Shown: positions 32,983-45,000 of the stretch, in pieces
Numbering within the stretch: position 1 is the stretch's first letter
Layout of the letters: every line of letters starts with the position of its first letter
NCBI GenBank assembly: GCA_033296885.1
Contig: MU863890.1
Coordinates: 124,001 to 188,000, forward strand
Reading direction: 5' to 3'
Source: Triangularia verruculosa
Taxonomy: Eukaryota > Ascomycota > Sordariomycetes > Sordariales > Podosporaceae
DNA length: 64,000 nt
The notes under the pieces: model-generated
Seen by the model: only the letters and a program-made list of their open reading frames with translations
The model's database searches: none
Told to the model about the DNA's origin: nothing
Made by a program: the position numbers and the translations under genes

Positions 32983-34661
32983 GCGAGGGAACAGCACATC
33001 ATTCTCGACTGTTTTTTTTGTATCTCAGCTCTATCACTACACAGGAGCTTGGCAGTTCTAATCTGGCTTTGGCATTTCACAGCTTACGATTCCCACCTCT
33101 TGGTGGTCGCGGACGGGTCGGCCATACAGGAGGACGCATTGCATATGGAGGAGTTTGGTCTTTTTTTTTTCCACTATTTTTCTCTTCTGGTTTTTCTCTG
33201 GTTCTATCGTTTTCTTCTTTTTCTTATGTTTTTAATATTGCGGTTTGGCTTCAGCGTCATCGCATTTCATGTCTGGTGTATACACTGTTTTGAAGTGGCG
33301 TCTGGGTTTGGGTGGCAGTGAATATGCAAGAGAGGGTCACAAGACTGGGAACTTTTACAAGGTTTTACATTGGGTTACATGGAGAGTTCTGGCGTTTTTC
33401 GGGTGGACCTATGGTCATGGTGCAGCTGCACTTGAAACCCTGCTTTGTTTCTATTACCAATGTATGTAAGAGGAAAAGAATGTAGTATACTATCATGTAA
33501 GGACGAAAGGATACACTGTCGGCGTTTGTTCATCTGTCGCTTCAGAATAGCAGACATGGATCGATGACCACAGATAGGGTAGATAGCCTCATGTACAATA
33601 ACACAATGTCAGAACACGTATCAGACCATGAGTTATTATTGTCTATGGGGTTGCTGGGCGTGGTGGCTTGTTCCGAACGATGGTGGGTTGTCCACATCAT
33701 CGGGTTGACGTACGCCCCTGTCGCAGGTGGTGAGAAAAGGTCCAGAAAGGTAGGGCTGGCAATCCCTGCTGCCTGCCATGAGCTGCAGCGCGCCGTTCCA
33801 GGGGCACGGGAACTTGCAGATCGTTTTGAGTGAGGGGAACTAGTCAGAGATGTATCCATGCCTGAGGCATTCAGTTTCTTCTGCCTCAGGCTCAATATGT
33901 AGGTCGAAGGTCCAGCCTGATGTGAGGACCGAATGATTATGAATGCAAAATGGGACATATGACCTCGAAGCCTTGTGTGACTCTGAGCGGTGCACACTAC
34001 TACGCTGATGAAGCGCATCCCATGAACGATGGATGTGTTTCCATGACAATCGACAGGCAGAACGGTTTGCCACGGCTAGGTTGGAATCACTAGGACGTTT
34101 TTACAGTTCCATGGTGATAAGTGTAAAAATAGGCACAGCCATGGTCTATCAGATCTGATGGATGATATGATCGACTTCCGCCTGTTCGGGGATATCCCCA
34201 TCCGTGCCACCGCCATTCGGGACGGGGGACGGAAAACGGGCCCCCATCAAACTCGGCCCGGGAACTGCTGCGTAAACGGGGGCCCCACTCGGCCCGGTCG
34301 GTCGGGCCTCCACTTCATACAGCAAGTGAGAAAACCCCACAGTGGAAGGTAAGAAGTTGGAACGCGGGGTAAGAAAAGCGGATATCGATAAGAACTTGGC
34401 GGGGGTAGTAGTAGTTTGATCTAACTCGTTATCCGGCCCTGACCCGACGCCGAGGTCCATCGCTTCCATGTTCATTCATTCCCATCTCATGCCATGCAGG
34501 AACTCAAAGCTTAACTCTCTTTCTCTCATCTCACAACTTTCAAGTTGTTACATGCATCTTCCCTGTCTCTTCCAACTCCCCTCTCATTCCTTCTCACAGG
34601 CCCCCCAACAATCATTCCTTTCATAGCCAGCCAGTACCTGAGTTAAACATCCACCACCACC
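32983..34661. other. Intergenic region after the C2H2 gene
   Basis: No gene is seen in these 1.7 kb. The first 350 bp are T-rich, with a poly-T stretch near 33160, and look like 3' UTR. The final 100 bp before 34662 are C-rich and form the hydrolase promoter and leader. Confidence 0.45.
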
Positions 34662-35861
34662 ATGACCACCACCAACCCACACCCCCCTTCCCCCTCCTCC
34701 CTCCCTCCCTCCCCCTTCATCTCCCTCACCACCCGCCCCATCACCGGCCTCCAATGCGACATCTACGGCCTCTCCGAACTCTCCCCCTCCATCCACCACA
34801 TCTCCATCCTCTGGCTCCACCACCAGCGCACCCACACCAAACAATCCATGCGCGACATTGCCAGTCGCTGCATCTCGGCCTGGAACAGCTTCTCCCTCCA
34901 CCAAAACGTTCACAACCCATCCGCCTCATCAACAACCCCACGCCGAGGCCTCATCGCCATCGCCTACGACCAGCGGAACCACGGGACAAGACTAGTAGAA
35001 GAAACCGTAAACGGGAGCTGGAGGGAGGGCAACCCGAACCATGCAATCGACATGTTTGCCGGGATCAGGGGGATGGTAGTCGACCAAAGCCTGCTGATCG
35101 ATGTAATCGAAGGAATGCTTTTTCCCAAGGGGGAGAAAAGGGTGGATCAGCATCTCGCGCTGGGGGTGAGTTTGGGGGGGCATAGTACATGGCAGCTCAT
35201 GTTTGGGGATCGGAGGGTCAGGGCGGGGGTGTGTGTGATTGGGTGTCCGGATTACATGAGTATATCCCCCCTTTCCCCTTCCTTTTGGTATAAAATATAA
35301 TGTTGGCTAATATAGCGGGGGGTAGATTTACTGTCCGATCGAGCAAGGTTGTCCAAACTACAAACATACTCCGTTCAAGACAACGGGGCAAGTTTCCTCG
35401 GATCAAGGGACTTCCCCCCTTCACTCGTCAACGCCTGTCAGAAATACGATCCAAAAGCTGTTTTGTTTGGTCCTCACCCTGTGCCGGAACACACCGTGCA
35501 GAATAGACAGGAGCTGATCAGACAGACGATACTGTATGAGCGGTTGCAGGGGAAGAAACTGCTGGTTTGCTCGGGGAGCGTGGATAAGTTGGTCCCGCCG
35601 AGGTGTTCGGATCCGTTTATGGGGTGGCTGAAGCGGGCGGCGGTGAGCCCGCCGTCGCCGAGTTTTGATAAGGAGCAGAGGTTCTGGGTGGATGATCGGT
35701 TGTATCAGGGGGTGGGGCATGAGTTTAGTGCCGAGATGGTCAAGGATGCGGTGCAGTTTATTGTTGGGGCGGTGATGGCGGCGGGGGAGGATAGGTTTAA
35801 TCCCGAGACGAGGGAGGAGAGGACGGGGAGGGAGGGGTTTGTGGCTAGTCCGAATATTTAA
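34662..35861 (+). CDS. Alpha/beta hydrolase of unknown substrate
   Basis: Two exons, 34662-35259 and 35326-35861, give 377 residues; the 66-nt intron has a GTATAT donor and GGTAG acceptor. The fold is visible in LLHHQ-like strand ISILWLHHQR, then the strand GLIAIAYDQRNHGTR. The nucleophile elbow is GVSLGGHS, followed by AGVCVIGCPDYM. The acid is likely in LLVCSGSVDKLVPPR and the histidine in YQGVGHEFSAEMVKDA. This order (Ser, Asp, His) is complete, so the enzyme is probably active as an esterase or peptidase-like hydrolase of the fungal S9-type group. The substrate cannot be told. No signal peptide is visible. Codons end in C in the first third and in G afterwards. Confidence 0.8.
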
Positions 35862-36005
35862 GGCGGTTGGGAGGGAAAAAAGGGCCTGTATATTTGTGAT
35901 GAGAAGAATATGAAGTTTTGAGTCACGATAAGCCTTACTGTAGAGGGTCTTGTGATTTAAAAGTGGCTGTTGTATGAGTGAAGTGTAAATCAACCCTGCT
36001 CCCTA

Positions 36006-36827
36006 TTATCTAGCCCAAGGCCTCGTCCCCGTCTCACAATCCACCAGCGTCTCGCTCCAATCTTCCAGCACCCTCACCTGCCCCTCCATCCCCGCCTCAA
36101 CCTCCTCGTCCTTATCCAAAAACAACTGCTGATTGAAACCCCAGCAGTTCCTCCCGCTCCTCTTCTTCATCAACTCCTCGCCCGCGCCGTGGGGGTCCTG
36201 TTCCCACAGCCCCAACGTAAGCTGGTTACTCCCCTCATCCTCCCTCTTCAAGCCAGGCGGGTCAATGCCGAGGTAGTCAACCCTCTCCAGCGGGAACCCA
36301 ATCGCAGCGCAATGGCCGTTGACGATCCTATCGCGCTTGAACCCATGCGAGACGATCGTCATCTGCTTTGGCCAGTGGTGCTGGGGGTGGTGGCGCCAGT
36401 AGAGGACCAGGGAGAACAAGATGTTGAAGTACGAGTCCAACGCCCGGTCTTCTACCAGGACCCGGGAGTCGAGGAGGGAGGGGGGGATGAGAAAGTTGTT
36501 GTCGATTGCGAGGTTGAAGTAGGATCGCGCTTCGGTGAGGGGGGTCTCGGGGCGGGTTGGGCCGCTTGGAGGGTTCGTTAGTTGTTATTGAGGGGAGAGG
36601 AAAATGGGGTAAGGTGGGGGGATTACCTACCCAGAAAACACCAAGACAGACTCCGGGTCAGAGTTGAAAATATCACACCCCGCTTTGATATGCTCGATAA
36701 AAGTGGGTGTTTCGCCCTTTTTGTAGGGTTCGATCAACCATTCGTTTTCTTCGTCCTGGCCGTTTTTGGGACCGCCGAGGTAGATCCCGTGGCCGCAGAC
36801 TATGATGAGGTGGTTTGGGTGTGTCAT
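36006..36827 (-). CDS. DUF218 domain protein
   Basis: Two exons, 36827-36631 and 36564-36006, give 251 residues. The splice joins SVLVFSG to GPTRPETPLTEARSY, recreating the FSGGxTR...TEAxSY signature of the DUF218 family. The start MTHPNHLIIVCGHGIYLGG is also typical; a further block is FNILFSLVLYWRHHPQHHWPK followed by MTIVSHGFKRDRI. The family includes bacterial SanA/YdcF-like proteins and fungal cytosolic members; the activity in fungi is not established. It lies upstream of, and in tandem with, FOL3 on the same strand, with only about 130 bp between the FOL3 stop and this start. Confidence 0.82.
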
Positions 36828-36955
36828 GGTGGTGGGTGTGAGGTGAGAAATGTTCACAGGTGAGATTGTTGGCTGATATGAGAGAGAGAGAGAGAGACAA
36901 ACTGACCGCCTTTTCACCGGAGATGGATTAAGCGCGAAAGATCATGTGATCTAAA

Positions 36956-38200
36956 TCAAGACCAAATAGCATTATCAGAAGCTTGAGATCGCAAGAGCCT
37001 CAAGACGCTGGACACGAGGTAGAGACTCCCGGCTATTACTACTGGTCTTTCGCCCGCCATTTCAGAGGCTTTGAGCAGAGCATCTTTTACGTTCTCTCCG
37101 GCGCTGTATACCGCTGACTTGTCCACGCCGTGCTGAGAGGCTAGGTTGAGGAGTTCGTTGGGGTCGGCTGCTTTGACCCATGGCATACCGTCCACGGGCT
37201 CGAAGCGGACGGCGACGACTTGGTCGCCTGGTTGGAGGAGGAGGCCGAGGATGCCGTTCATGTCCTTTCCTTCGGTGGCAGCCAGGACCCAGGTAATGGG
37301 CTGTTTTGAAGAACGGAGGTGCTTTTGAACGTAGCCAGCAAGGGCTTCGGCTGATTGGGTGTTGTGGGCACCATCTAGTAGCACCTCTTGTTGACGGCCT
37401 GTGATGTTCTCGAGGCTGATCTTCTGAAGACGACCAGGCCACTTAAGTTGTTTGATGGCGGGCAGAAGACTTGTTAATGGTTCATCGTGCTCTGGGCAGG
37501 CGAGGCGGAAGGCCAGGTGAGCCGTTGCCAAGTTTTGAATCTGATGTGGCTCGTAGGTCTCGCCGGAATTTGCAAGCTCTTCGGCCACGGCTTTGGTATC
37601 GGGAAAGTGTACTGGCGACCCTGTTTCTTGAGCGTGCTGTTGTATTACCTCCAGGACTGACTTCTGATTACTGCCATCCACGACACAGGGAACGCCCTGG
37701 CGGATGATACCTGCTTTTTGAAGGGCAATCTCCTCGATGGTGTTGCCCAAGAACGACTGGTGGTCAAGACCAATCTTGGAGATGACAGTGACCGTCTTTT
37801 CTTTCAGAGTGTTTGTCGCATCCAGTCTTCCGCCCAGACCGACTTCGACAACTCCATATTCGACCTTTTGGTGGTTGAATATCTCAAAGGCCGTGGCCGT
37901 CAACAGCTCAAACTCGCTTGCGCCGATGTTTTCAGTCTCATCCCTTTGCTTCACCTGTTTTTCGACTTCGAGAAACAGGGTCTCTGACACTGGCTTCCCA
38001 TTGATAGCGATACAGTCCCATCGGTCGACTAGGTGAGGGGAGGTGAACCTGGCGCATGAGATGCCTTTTGCGTTGAGCATGGCTGAGATGTAGGCGCATA
38101 TCGACCCCTTGCCGTTGGTGCCGGCCACATGGATGGCCTTCCATGTCTGGGGCGTGTGCTTGATGAGACGGCCGATGCGGGCCAGCCCCAGATCAATCAT
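36956..38200 (-). CDS. FOL3: Dihydrofolate synthetase (folylpolyglutamate synthase family)
   Basis: Joins glutamate to dihydropteroate to make dihydrofolate; Mur-ligase fold. A single exon encodes 414 residues (yeast Fol3 has about 427). The start MIDLGLARIGRLI is the usual fungal one. The ATP-binding loop is GTNGKGS at residues 27-33. Other family blocks are ARFTSPHLVDRWD, YGVVEVGLGGRLDATN, ISKIGLDHQSFLGNTIEEIALQKAGI and the central LDGAHNTQSAEALA. No mitochondrial targeting sequence is evident. Fol3 is preferred over the polyglutamylating paralogue Met7 because of length and the LGLARI start; the two can be confused. Confidence 0.9.
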   Translation of the reverse strand: MIDLGLARIGRLIKHTPQTWKAIHVAGTNGKGSICAYISAMLNAKGISCARFTSPHLVDRWDCIAINGKPVSETLFLEVEKQVKQRDETENIGASEFELLTATAFEIFNHQKVEYGVVEVGLGGRLDATNTLKEKTVTVISKIGLDHQSFLGNTIEEIALQKAGIIRQGVPCVVDGSNQKSVLEVIQQHAQETGSPVHFPDTKAVAEELANSGETYEPHQIQNLATAHLAFRLACPEHDEPLTSLLPAIKQLKWPGRLQKISLENITGRQQEVLLDGAHNTQSAEALAGYVQKHLRSSKQPITWVLAATEGKDMNGILGLLLQPGDQVVAVRFEPVDGMPWVKAADPNELLNLASQHGVDKSAVYSAGENVKDALLKASEMAGERPVVIAGSLYLVSSVLRLLRSQASDNAIWS

Positions 38201-38894
38201 GATGATGAGAGTCTTGCCGTTGCCGGGTGGTAGCTGTTGATATGCTCAGATGATATTCTGAAACTCAGGAATGATGTCAGGAGTGACTCATGGTGTTTAT
38301 TGGATCTTGAAAGCGTTCATTGAGATGCCAAGAATGGTGGTTTGTGATGGAGAATGCTGGAGCCTGTCGTTTTTAGCTTTGCTTGGGGGCGGGATGCGGG
38401 ATCGGCACAAGGGGACCTGGAAGGGTGCTTACTGTGTTATATGAATAAGCTTTGGTAGAAGCATTGCATCTATGCGCGTCATGCCACACCTTGTCCGGGG
38501 AAATGTAGAAGTGTGGCTGGGGTTGGCTGAGCACTATGTATCTATCGAGGGGCCAAGGCTAGGCTTCTTGCAAGGGACCCATCCTCGTGCAGCAGCAGAA
38601 GAAATGGCCCCACCCACAAAAGGATTGACCCGCCCAACTTTTGGACTTTGACGCAGCCCCAAGCCGCAAAACTCGCTCCCTCCTGTCTTGTTGTTTCAAA
38701 GAAGAAGACACGCCCAACATCGACACGTTGGCGCATTATCTCCCGACATCCCGTTCCCATCGATTGACGAGGCGCATCATCACGGCCGTTCCCTACCGTT
38801 CCCAGCAATTGCTTTCGTTGCCATTTTCGCCTCGATTTCTCCCCGAGCGCTCTACGCGACGCGACCAAAGCTCAGAGCTCCAGAGAAGACGAAG
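38201..38894. promoter_or_regulatory. Divergent promoter region of FOL3 and the following gene
   Basis: 694 bp between a minus-strand and a plus-strand start. No named element is seen. An open plus-strand frame from about 38641 runs into the next gene but lacks family support and would replace its well-formed first exon. Confidence 0.45.
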
Positions 38895-40323
38895 ATGGGT
38901 CTTCGGTGAGTTTGCCCCTCCAAGCTTCCTTCCCTGTCCCATTTCATGGGGCGCTAATCTTGCCTCTTCACCAATCAGGTTGTACCAAGCGCCAGTCGAG
39001 TCGGACATCCAATCCAAACCTGCCGCCGAAAAGAGTTCGGCAGAATCGCGCTCGACCATCCGCCGACACCGTCTTGTCCGGGGATACCACAGTGCGCGCG
39101 ACCAGGCTCGGGACCAGGTCCGCGAGCGTCGTCGCCGCGTTTTCGAGGATGCCATCTGGGAACCCCGCCGATCACCCACCTTGGAGCCACCTCCCGTTCC
39201 TGTTGTCCACATCGCGACAGCCGTGAGCAACCCTCATCGTCGCCGCATTCTCGATGAATCCCCCTGGGATGCCCCTGAACAGCCACGGCGCCGGTCACCG
39301 GATCTAGACGCGCCCACCGATCCTGCTACCAGATATGGCGGTCGCCGCCTCCACTATCTGCCACCCGATGAACGGATTGCCGCCATGTTTGGTGGGCGCT
39401 GGGCTCCTCAACTGTATGCTGGATCGAATCCAAGTCAAACGCAAACTGAAGACGACAATTCGCCCGTTTCTGCCCCGCCAGCTGATTCCCCAACTGCGAC
39501 CCGAGAGCCCTTTTTCATTCCGCGCGAGCGTTACCTGTCTCATATCGAGCCCCTCCCCATGGTGTCGAGTCTCCGGAGTACCCAAGCTCCTAATCATCCT
39601 GTATGTACTTTTCTTGCCGACATCTGTCACTGTTTACCGATTCTAACCTCATCATAGTCCCACAGCTTTACCACATCGCTGGCCAGTGTCCCTACGTTTT
39701 TGAGGCCAACTTCAGCGAGTCGAGGCGAGAATCAGGCTTTCGGTTATGACTCCTCAGAATCCTTTGCGGCAGGTCGTCGATGGGCTGAGTCCCGTCGCCG
39801 GAATAATGCCCAACGCAGCGCCCTTGCTCCCACATCGGGCGTTGATGGCCTTGGTGACCGCACCAGGAGTCTGAGTCCTGAGGGCGGCGATGCATGGGAG
39901 ACACTCTTGACCACGATTGCGCCGGATCCGCAGCCCCCTAGTGTCGGTTCGTCTTTTGCATCTGCTACTGCCTCGGCGGCGGCGACACAGAGCACCGTTG
40001 CTGCGTCATCAAGAACTTCATTTACCAACCCCGAGACGATCGACGTGGAGCCGGCGTCGGGATGTGACAATTCCGACACAGACGAAGATGAGCTCGAGGA
40101 GGATATCAGAAACTATCTCCTCCCTCGCGCTCGTAGCACTGGCCAGTCATGGGCCGACGTTGCTGGGCGTAGCGGCAGCAGCAGCGACGACCCTTCGGTC
40201 TTTGGTGGGGTTGAAGCTATACAGCGTCTTGTCCGCAACCTTGCTCAACGTGAGGATATCCCGGACGATTGGTGGGCTGAAGTGGGATTAAGCAGGACTT
40301 TGTCCCGCGAGGCCTCGGCCTAA
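38895..40323 (+). CDS. Conserved ascomycete protein of unknown function
   Basis: Three exons, 38895-38905 (11 nt: MGL plus two bases), 38979-39600 and 39658-40323, give 432 residues. GT-AG junctions keep the phase. I do not recognise a domain. The N-terminal half is Arg-rich and disordered (RGYHSARDQARDQVRERRRR), with ILDESPWDAPEQPRRR. The second half carries DAWETLLTTIAPDPQPPSVG, a block I have seen in fungal hypothetical proteins, then an acidic patch (NSDTDEDELEEDIRNYL). The end is VRNLAQREDIPDDWWAEVGL, with a conserved-looking DDWW. Low-complexity Ser/Ala segments separate these. Exon 1 could instead be part of a longer leader frame beginning upstream, but the GTGAGT donor directly after ATGGGTCTTCG argues for the short exon. 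Confidence 0.7.
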
Positions 40324-42097
40324 GAAGGATTCTGTATTTTCGAAGCGGTTTATTATTGTTGTTTTGGCAAAAAGCATATCGAACGTATTGACACATTTGA
40401 TTTGCGGGGCGTTATTGGGGTTTGGAATTAGGAATACCTTTGGTATTTGGCTTGACGGCTTGTCATGGAAAAATGCTACCTACTTGCCGTGGGTATTGCT
40501 ATCTACCGAGACATATATGGCTTATACTGATGCAACTGGCATCTTTTATATCAGTTTTATCACTGAGTTTTTGTTTTTTTTTGTTTTTGGACGAATTCGA
40601 AGCGGAGGCTTTTTCTCAGTCACATATGATTATGTGGTGGATGATGACTTGTATGATATTCTGTACATAGTACGACGGTTAGTTGGGCAACTGGCCCCTT
40701 GATGCTTGGAGGAAGCGAGAGGTAATGGAATGTGGTTCCAGGGTTCACTGTTAAAAGGGATCCGAGTGTTCCTTGCTTTGTTTTGTTTCACCGTGCCTGG
40801 TCCACATGGTTTTTCTTTTCCTAGAAGGAGGTTACCATGGGTGTTACGGTGTTGTGCATGAGCATGAGCATGAGGTTTCCCCGCCTTTGGGAGGGAGGTT
40901 GTGTGTTGCACTCTTTCTCAAACACGGCTTAAGTGGAGGGGGGTGTCTGAGAGTAGCCTTGATGGGAAGTAATTCACGTTTGTGGTGTTTGTCTGGTGAG
41001 TGCTTCTGAGTAGCTAGAATAAGGGAATTTGCATGTCTCCCTTGCTATCGTCCGGTCGACTTCAGGTGTGCTGACCCCTGCCCCCCTTGATCAAGGCGCT
41101 AAACAAAAGCCGCTCTAGGGCGGGTGACACGCCAATGTTGGCTCGCTGCAGGCACGGACAGTTGGCGCGCTGCAGCCCAGCACAGCGAGCGAGGCCTTGC
41201 TTGGATCTCGAACAGCCTTTTTGAACAAACCAAGATTCCAAGATTCCAAGATTTCTTGTTTCTCGGTTGGTTTTGTTAGAGAGATCTTGCTGGGACGCAT
41301 TTGAAAACTTGGGGGCTTTTCTTCTTCTCTAATTTTATTTGGACAACTGGTTTATTCTTTCTTGTCTGTTCCTTTTCCATTTTTATACGCCTTGGAGCCT
41401 GACAACCCTCGCTACCGAGCCACTCAGGCGTGGTGCTGCTGCCGCCCTTGTTGCTTACGACGGATAATTCTACTCTGATATTAAACGACAACCCACACAC
41501 CTCACCGACGACGACGACGACAAGCGAGAATTGAACTCGACGACGGACCCGCGTGCCCCCGGTTTGAGAAGAGGTCTTCCAGCGCCAACCCTCGAGAATT
41601 CGTCCCCAAGGGCAGGCAGGGCAAGCAGCCAGTGATGAGCTCTGATTGCTACCCGTCGTCGGTCCTTGCCCACCACACCAACCGAACCACTTGCGAGCTG
41701 GAACCAAAAGAAAGGATTGCCCTTGCTTAGGTTATTACCCCTCCTACACACATACAACAAAGTCATTCGTCGGATTTTGTGGTTGGAGGCCCCACGATTT
41801 TCTCTCTCTCGATACCCCGCGGTTGTTGGTTCTGGTTTGGGAAAGCTCGAGATTATACCGAGGGAGGAGGGTGAATGAACCATCAGGGTACCGCTACCGC
41901 CAAACTACGACGAGTACTACATATCCCACCCACCTACCTTGGCTACCGCCTTTTGTCGACTGGTTCAACTACGAGAATAACCTTACAACAACCGATTGCC
42001 TTCAACGAAACAAGAATACAGGCAACGAGGATAGCACCAGCGCGGGGCAGAGCTTGGGAGTGGTAGGAGAGAGGGGATCATTTCCCACAGCCAGGCC
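40324..42097. other. 1.77-kb region upstream of sepH
   Basis: The first 650 bp are AT-rich and probably the 3' flank of the preceding gene. A hydrophobic open frame at 40364-40702 has no ATG at its start and is not called. From about 41350 onward the sequence looks like a long sepH leader, with pyrimidine tracts and several short upstream open frames, for example the ATG at 41875. An upstream-ORF or long-leader control of sepH is possible. Confidence 0.45.
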
Positions 42098-45000
42098 ATG
42101 GCACCACCACCACCACCACCACCACCGCCGCCGCCGCCGCCACCGATAGGCTCTGGTTCTGGGGATCGGGCGTATCATGGGAGCAAGCAGCAGCAGGCGG
42201 TCGTGGCCAAGACACCGGGGACGCCGCGACGAGAACAGAGTTATCGACTGGAGAAGCCGGTGCAGGATCCGGGGTTGAAGGATTATGTAGGTTATGTCTC
42301 ACTGGAAGCTTGTTTTCCCCTCCCCCCGACGGATATCAGATCATACCAATTACCTTGTTACGGACCCCCCAGCACCTGAGAATTCCGATCCCGATCCCGT
42401 CCTGTCTCCACGTTTTCTTTTGCTTTTTTTCTGGGGGAGGGAGATGTATGGAGGAAGCGGGCGCCATACATACTTCCTGCATAACATGGCTTGGCAGGAT
42501 TGGGTTATGATATGAATATCTGAGGATTGATACATGACACATCACACCTCACATTCTTGCGTTTTTCCCACACAAACTACCCTTTCCCTCGCACACAATA
42601 CAAACCCAGACTTTTTTTTACCCGTCTGGTGAGACACAAAAGCTGACAAGTAACACTCTAGCGACTAGGCGACTGCATCGGCAAAGGAGCCTTCGGATCC
42701 GTGTACAAGGCCTTTAATTGGGGGACCGGAGAGGCGGTGGCTGTCAAGCAGATCAAGCTGGTGGATGTGCCAAAGAGCGAGCTGCGCATGGTTGAGGTAG
42801 GCTGAAACAAAACTCGATGAGAAACCGGGCCGAGAGAGAATATGTGGTGGTGGGACGGAAGTTGGGGAAACACACGCGCGGATTTGCTAACGCCCTCATG
42901 CAGGTCGAAATCGATCTGCTGAAAAATCTCAATGTGAGTTTGTCCGAGGGTTGGTTGGTGGGAAAAAGGGGCTTGGTTGGTGGCTGACGGGTAACAGCAT
43001 CCGAATATCGTAAAGTACATTGGGTTTGTCAAGACGGCGGAGTGTCTTAACATTATCCTTGAGTAAGCTTTTTGCTTTGTGGGGAAGATATAAAAAGGGA
43101 GTAGAGCTGACTGATGGGTTTAGGTACTGCGAGAATGGGTCGTTGCATTCGATTTGCAAGGCCTACGGGAAGTTTCCTGAGAATCTTGTGGGGGTGTACA
43201 TGGCGCAGGTTCTTCAGGGGCTGCAGTATCTCCATGATCAAGGTGTTATTCACAGGGATATCAAGGGGGCGAATATCCTGACGACAAAAGACGGGACTGT
43301 TAAACTGGCAGACTTTGGGGTGTCGACGAGTCAGTTTGCGGGGGGTGATAAAGAGGCTCAGGTGGTGGGAACGCCGTATTGGATGGCGCCAGAGATTATT
43401 CAGCTTTCTGGGGCGACGTCGGCGAGTGATATTTGGAGTGTTGGGTGCACGGTGATTGAGCTGCTGCAGGGGAAGCCGCCGTATCATAATTTGGCGGCGA
43501 TGCCGGCGTTGTTTGCGATTGTGAATGATGATCACCCGCCTTTGCCGGAGGGGGTGTCACCGGTGAGTTTGACATGTTTATGGATTTTGGGGAAGAAGGG
43601 GGAACTAATGTTGGTTGTTGAATAGGTTGCGAGGGATTTCCTGATGGCATGCTTTCAAAAGGACCCGAATTTGAGAGTCACGGCGAAGAAGCTGATGAAA
43701 CACCCGTGGATCGTTGGGTGTAGAAGGACAGATGCTCCGGTGTCGAGGCCGCCGGCGAGTTTTGACAAGGCAGTTGAGGAGGTGAAGCAGTGGAACAAGG
43801 CGCTGAAGAGCTCAGAAGACAGGGTGAGGGTGAGCTTTGGGTCTGATCAAGGGAATGGAGCGATGAACCAGCGGACAAATCTCGGAGCGGCAGGGCAAGG
43901 GAATGTCAGGGGGCCGTTGACGCTGGTGACGAAGCAGAGGCCGACGCCAGATGCGTTTAGGTCTCCGGAGGTTCCGGATGATGATAATTGGGACAATGAC
44001 TTTGCGAGCGCTATTTCGCCGACGGCACTGCATCTGCCGCATATCAAAGGACAAGACAACTTTGGCGGGCTGCTGTCGGGGGACAGGCTGAAGGCGTTTG
44101 CGTCGATAGACAGCCATCAAGACTCGGAGAACTGGGACGATAACTTTGAGGGGGAGCTGCTTACCATCAAGGGGCCGAAGCATTGGTCGGAAGGGTTTGA
44201 GAGGGAGGAGCAGACGATACGGCCGCTGGCGAAGAAGAGCAGTGATAGGCTTGCTGAGCCGAGGAGTGGACATAGGAGGCAGAGGAGCAGGGAGAATAGG
44301 GGGTCAAGGTCACCGGTGAAGCAGTCGATGAACAACAACAACAGCAAGTTTGAGCTACCGCCACGCCCGGATATGCTGTACCGGGAGCAGAGCACGGATC
44401 ATGACTATTCGGATATGTTTGCGGATAGTGAGGGGGTTTTTGACAGGAGGTTGCATAACGTCAAGGTAAGTTTTATTTTTTCACATTCACTCAATACGAG
44501 GAAGGATTTATTCATCTTGGTGTACGATATTGGGTGGGATATGAGTGCTGACTTTTTGATGGGAAGGATGCTCCACAGCTGTTCCACCCGTCGGATCTCA
44601 CTAGTCCTCTACCGAGATCGGCTACTGCTGGGCATCAGCATCAGCAATCTCCCCTCGGGGCGAGTATAAGGAGACCGAACTCGTCGCGACCGCCGACGAC
44701 GACGACTGGGGGGTTGTTGCAGCCGCCTGAAGCACCTGTTCGGAGAACTCGGAGTCAGGTGGAGATTACAAAGTTTGCTGAGGACGAGCAGGACGAGGAT
44801 TTCTCTGATATATTTGGTGCTGGTGCTAGTGTGCTGACGAACGAGCCGTTAACGGGACTGGAGGAAAGTGACAGGGGCAGTAGTGAGGATGGGCATCAGC
44901 AGCAGCTGGTGCTGAGTAAGTTGTCGAATAATAACAGCTGGTTGGGGGACGAGGAAGGGGAGGAGGACGATCCGTTTGCGGAGATGGAGGAGCCGGGGTG

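Noticed and set aside
40364..40702. Hydrophobic 112-codon frame downstream of the conserved unknown gene
   Set aside because: The frame opens without an ATG, lies in AT-rich 3'-flank sequence and lacks codon bias.
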